From assembly GCF_900445235.1 (NCBI RefSeq), contig NZ_UFSM01000002.1, positions 186,001-250,000 of the forward strand: DNA of 64,000 bases, read 5' to 3'. The translations under genes were made by a program, and so were the position numbers. This document shows positions 62,900-64,000 of this stretch, piece by piece. Every line of letters starts with the position of its first letter. The first letter of the stretch is position 1. The notes beneath the pieces were generated by a model, which worked only from the letters and a program-made list of their open reading frames with translations, searched no databases and was not told where the DNA came from. The DNA is from Aminobacter aminovorans. Lineage in GTDB: Bacteria > Pseudomonadota > Alphaproteobacteria > Rhizobiales > Rhizobiaceae.

Positions 62900-63486
62900 G
62901 CGATCCGCTTTTTGAGGGTGACGACGACGGGAACACGCCGCTCGAACCCGAGGAGCGGGAACAGCTCATTCCTTCCTACATCACGACGCGCGACGAGTTG
63001 AACGAGGCGGAGCTTGCCAACATCGCCGACGCCGTTCGCTGGGTCGGGCGGCGAAAGCGCAAGGTGCTCGACCAAGGCTTCCTGAACGAGCTGCACAAGC
63101 AGATGTATGGCGATGTGTGGAAGTGGGCCGGCACGTATCGCACGACGGCGCACAATATCGGCATCGATGCCTATCGTATTCCGGTCGAATATTATCGGGC
63201 GATCGACGACGCGAAATATTGGGTCGAGCACTCGACGTTTCCGGCGGATGAAATCGCGATCCGTTTCAGCAACCGAGTCGTTGCGATCCATCCCTATCCC
63301 AACGGGAATGGCCGCTTCTCGCGCATGATCGGCGACCTGCTTGCGATCGAACTCGGTCAGCCGCAGTTCACCTGGGGCCAAATCAATCTCGTCGATCCGT
63401 CCGCAACCCGAAAGGAGTATATCGCGGCGCTCAAAGCCGCCGACGCAGGCGACTACGCCCCCTTGCTGGCGTTCGCTCGCTCGTGA
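62896..63486 (+). CDS. mobile mystery protein B (Fic-domain protein, putative toxin)
   Basis: The 196-residue protein has the Fic core HPYPNGNGRFSR (residues 132-143), matching the HPFxxGNGR AMPylation motif with Tyr in place of Phe. The upstream KWAGTYRTTAHNIGI and the flap-region AYRIPVEYY are present. Fic enzymes transfer AMP or related groups to proteins. It partners the HTH protein encoded by the overlapping gene. I do not see a class I inhibitory motif in the Fic protein itself, so the partner would have to restrain it. The pair is intact while everything around it is fragmentary. Confidence 0.9.
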   Translation: MSDPLFEGDDDGNTPLEPEEREQLIPSYITTRDELNEAELANIADAVRWVGRRKRKVLDQGFLNELHKQMYGDVWKWAGTYRTTAHNIGIDAYRIPVEYYRAIDDAKYWVEHSTFPADEIAIRFSNRVVAIHPYPNGNGRFSRMIGDLLAIELGQPQFTWGQINLVDPSATRKEYIAALKAADAGDYAPLLAFARS

Positions 63487-63560
63487 AGCCCACGGATCAT
63501 TGATGCTCAGTTGCCATTCCGGATAGAGCGAGTTTTCCGGTTCGCTCTGGCCCTGCGCGA

Positions 63561-63840
63561 TCATTGCAGATTGATGCCGGCCAGCGCGGCAGGAAGCTGG
63601 CGCAGATAGGCCGCCGACGCGCCGACCAGGCTGGCGAGCTGGCCGAAACTCCAATGAAGCCGCCTCACGCGGCAAGCCGACGCTCTTCCTCGGCCTCGTT
63701 TGCGGACTCTCCGACAGCTTTGGTGAGGAAGAGATCTAGATCCTAACGCTCGCCTATGTTGCGACAGGGTCTCGGCGGGCGCGCACATCCTGAACGACTG
63801 GTGACCTTCTTGCTTGTTTTCGCAATAGGCCACGCTCCCA
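63561..63840 (-). pseudogene. fragment of a DUF932-like plasmid/phage protein
   Basis: The minus-strand frame contains FGQLASLVGASAAYLRQLPA and then ALAGINLQ before a stop. This matches an internal part of the DUF932/DUF945 proteins of rhizobial plasmids, where the sequence would normally continue beyond GINLQ. Upstream residues are out of register, so frameshifts are likely. Confidence 0.45.
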
Positions 63841-63855
63841 TCGGGATAGGTGGCT

Positions 63856-64000
63856 GAACTCGTCGATGGCGAGCGTCATCACCTGCTGCCGCTCGGCGCT
63901 ATCACGGCGATAGTCCTTGTAGCGGAAGGTGACGTTGGCCTCGTCGAAGGCGATCAGCCGGCGGTTTGAGATCGCCACTCGGTGGGTATAGCGCGACAGG
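63856..64000 (-). mobile_element. IS91-family transposase fragment (runs off the window)
   Basis: Reading leftwards from the window edge, SRYTHRVAISNRRLIAFDEA, then VTFRYKDYRRDSAERQQVMT and LAIDEF match the C-terminal half of IS91-type Y2 transposases. Homology stops at about 63856, where the family would continue with RRFL, so the 3' end is lost. The 5' part lies beyond 64000. Confidence 0.65.

Noticed and set aside
62857..63675. 272-codon minus-strand frame opposite the Fic gene
   Set aside because: It is antisense to a gene with an intact Fic motif and has no recognisable domain beyond the short DUF932-like fragment region.

Overview
The window reads as chromosome or large-replicon DNA of a rhizobial alphaproteobacterium, most likely Mesorhizobium or a close relative in the Phyllobacteriaceae. 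The reasons are the high G+C content, a Ros/MucR regulator without zinc ligands (a trait known from M. loti), several short conserved proteins of a rhizobial type, and dense stacking of ABC-type solute importers with catabolic enzymes. I see no rRNA, tRNA or CRISPR array.

Layout. 1-8.5 kb is an exopolysaccharide/O-antigen locus: flippase, O-antigen ligase-like polymerase, asparagine-synthase-like amidotransferase, GT4 glycosyltransferase, VanZ-like protein and an ExoY-type initiating sugar transferase, closed by a broken IS481 transposase. 9.4-11.9 kb is a methyltransferase and small monooxygenase-like pair divergent from a LysR regulator. 12-18.4 kb is a HisD paralogue, an XRE-cupin regulator and a PotDABC-type importer. 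18.6-24.2 kb holds two Hsp20 genes, an alcohol dehydrogenase, a YidB protein and small proteins. 24.5-33.4 kb is a dipeptide-type importer with a class V aminotransferase, converging on a GntR regulator and an M24 peptidase. Matching palindromic sites in front of both operons tie them together. 33.5-37.5 kb is an ectoine-uptake-like (Ehu-like) importer with a DoeB-like deacylase. 37.6-40.4 kb has a hypothetical protein, an XRE regulator, MucR and a lytic transglycosylase pseudogene.

40.5-52.9 kb is two divergent operons around a long palindrome. Leftward lie enoyl-CoA hydratase, acyl-CoA dehydrogenase, acyl-CoA ligase and a TetR regulator. Rightward lie a second Pot-type importer paralogous to the first, an AtzG-like small protein, an amidase, a class III aminotransferase and a lipocalin-like protein. 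Together they look like import, deamidation, transamination and CoA-dependent breakdown of one amide- or amine-containing compound.

52.9-55.8 kb is the most unusual part: a HEPN-like protein with an Rx4H motif, an unknown 228-residue protein, and a protein joining an AbiEii-type nucleotidyltransferase, a WYL-like domain and a C-terminal cysteine/histidine motif. It is a candidate defence or toxin-antitoxin island. 56-60 kb carries a TetR/FAD-monooxygenase pair with twin operators and a CPBP protease. 60-64 kb is a graveyard of mobile-element fragments (truncated Rrf2 regulator, retropepsin, serine recombinase, DUF932-like and IS91 pieces) around an intact mobile mystery protein A/B (HTH plus Fic) pair, preceded by four operator-like repeats spaced exactly 33 bp apart.
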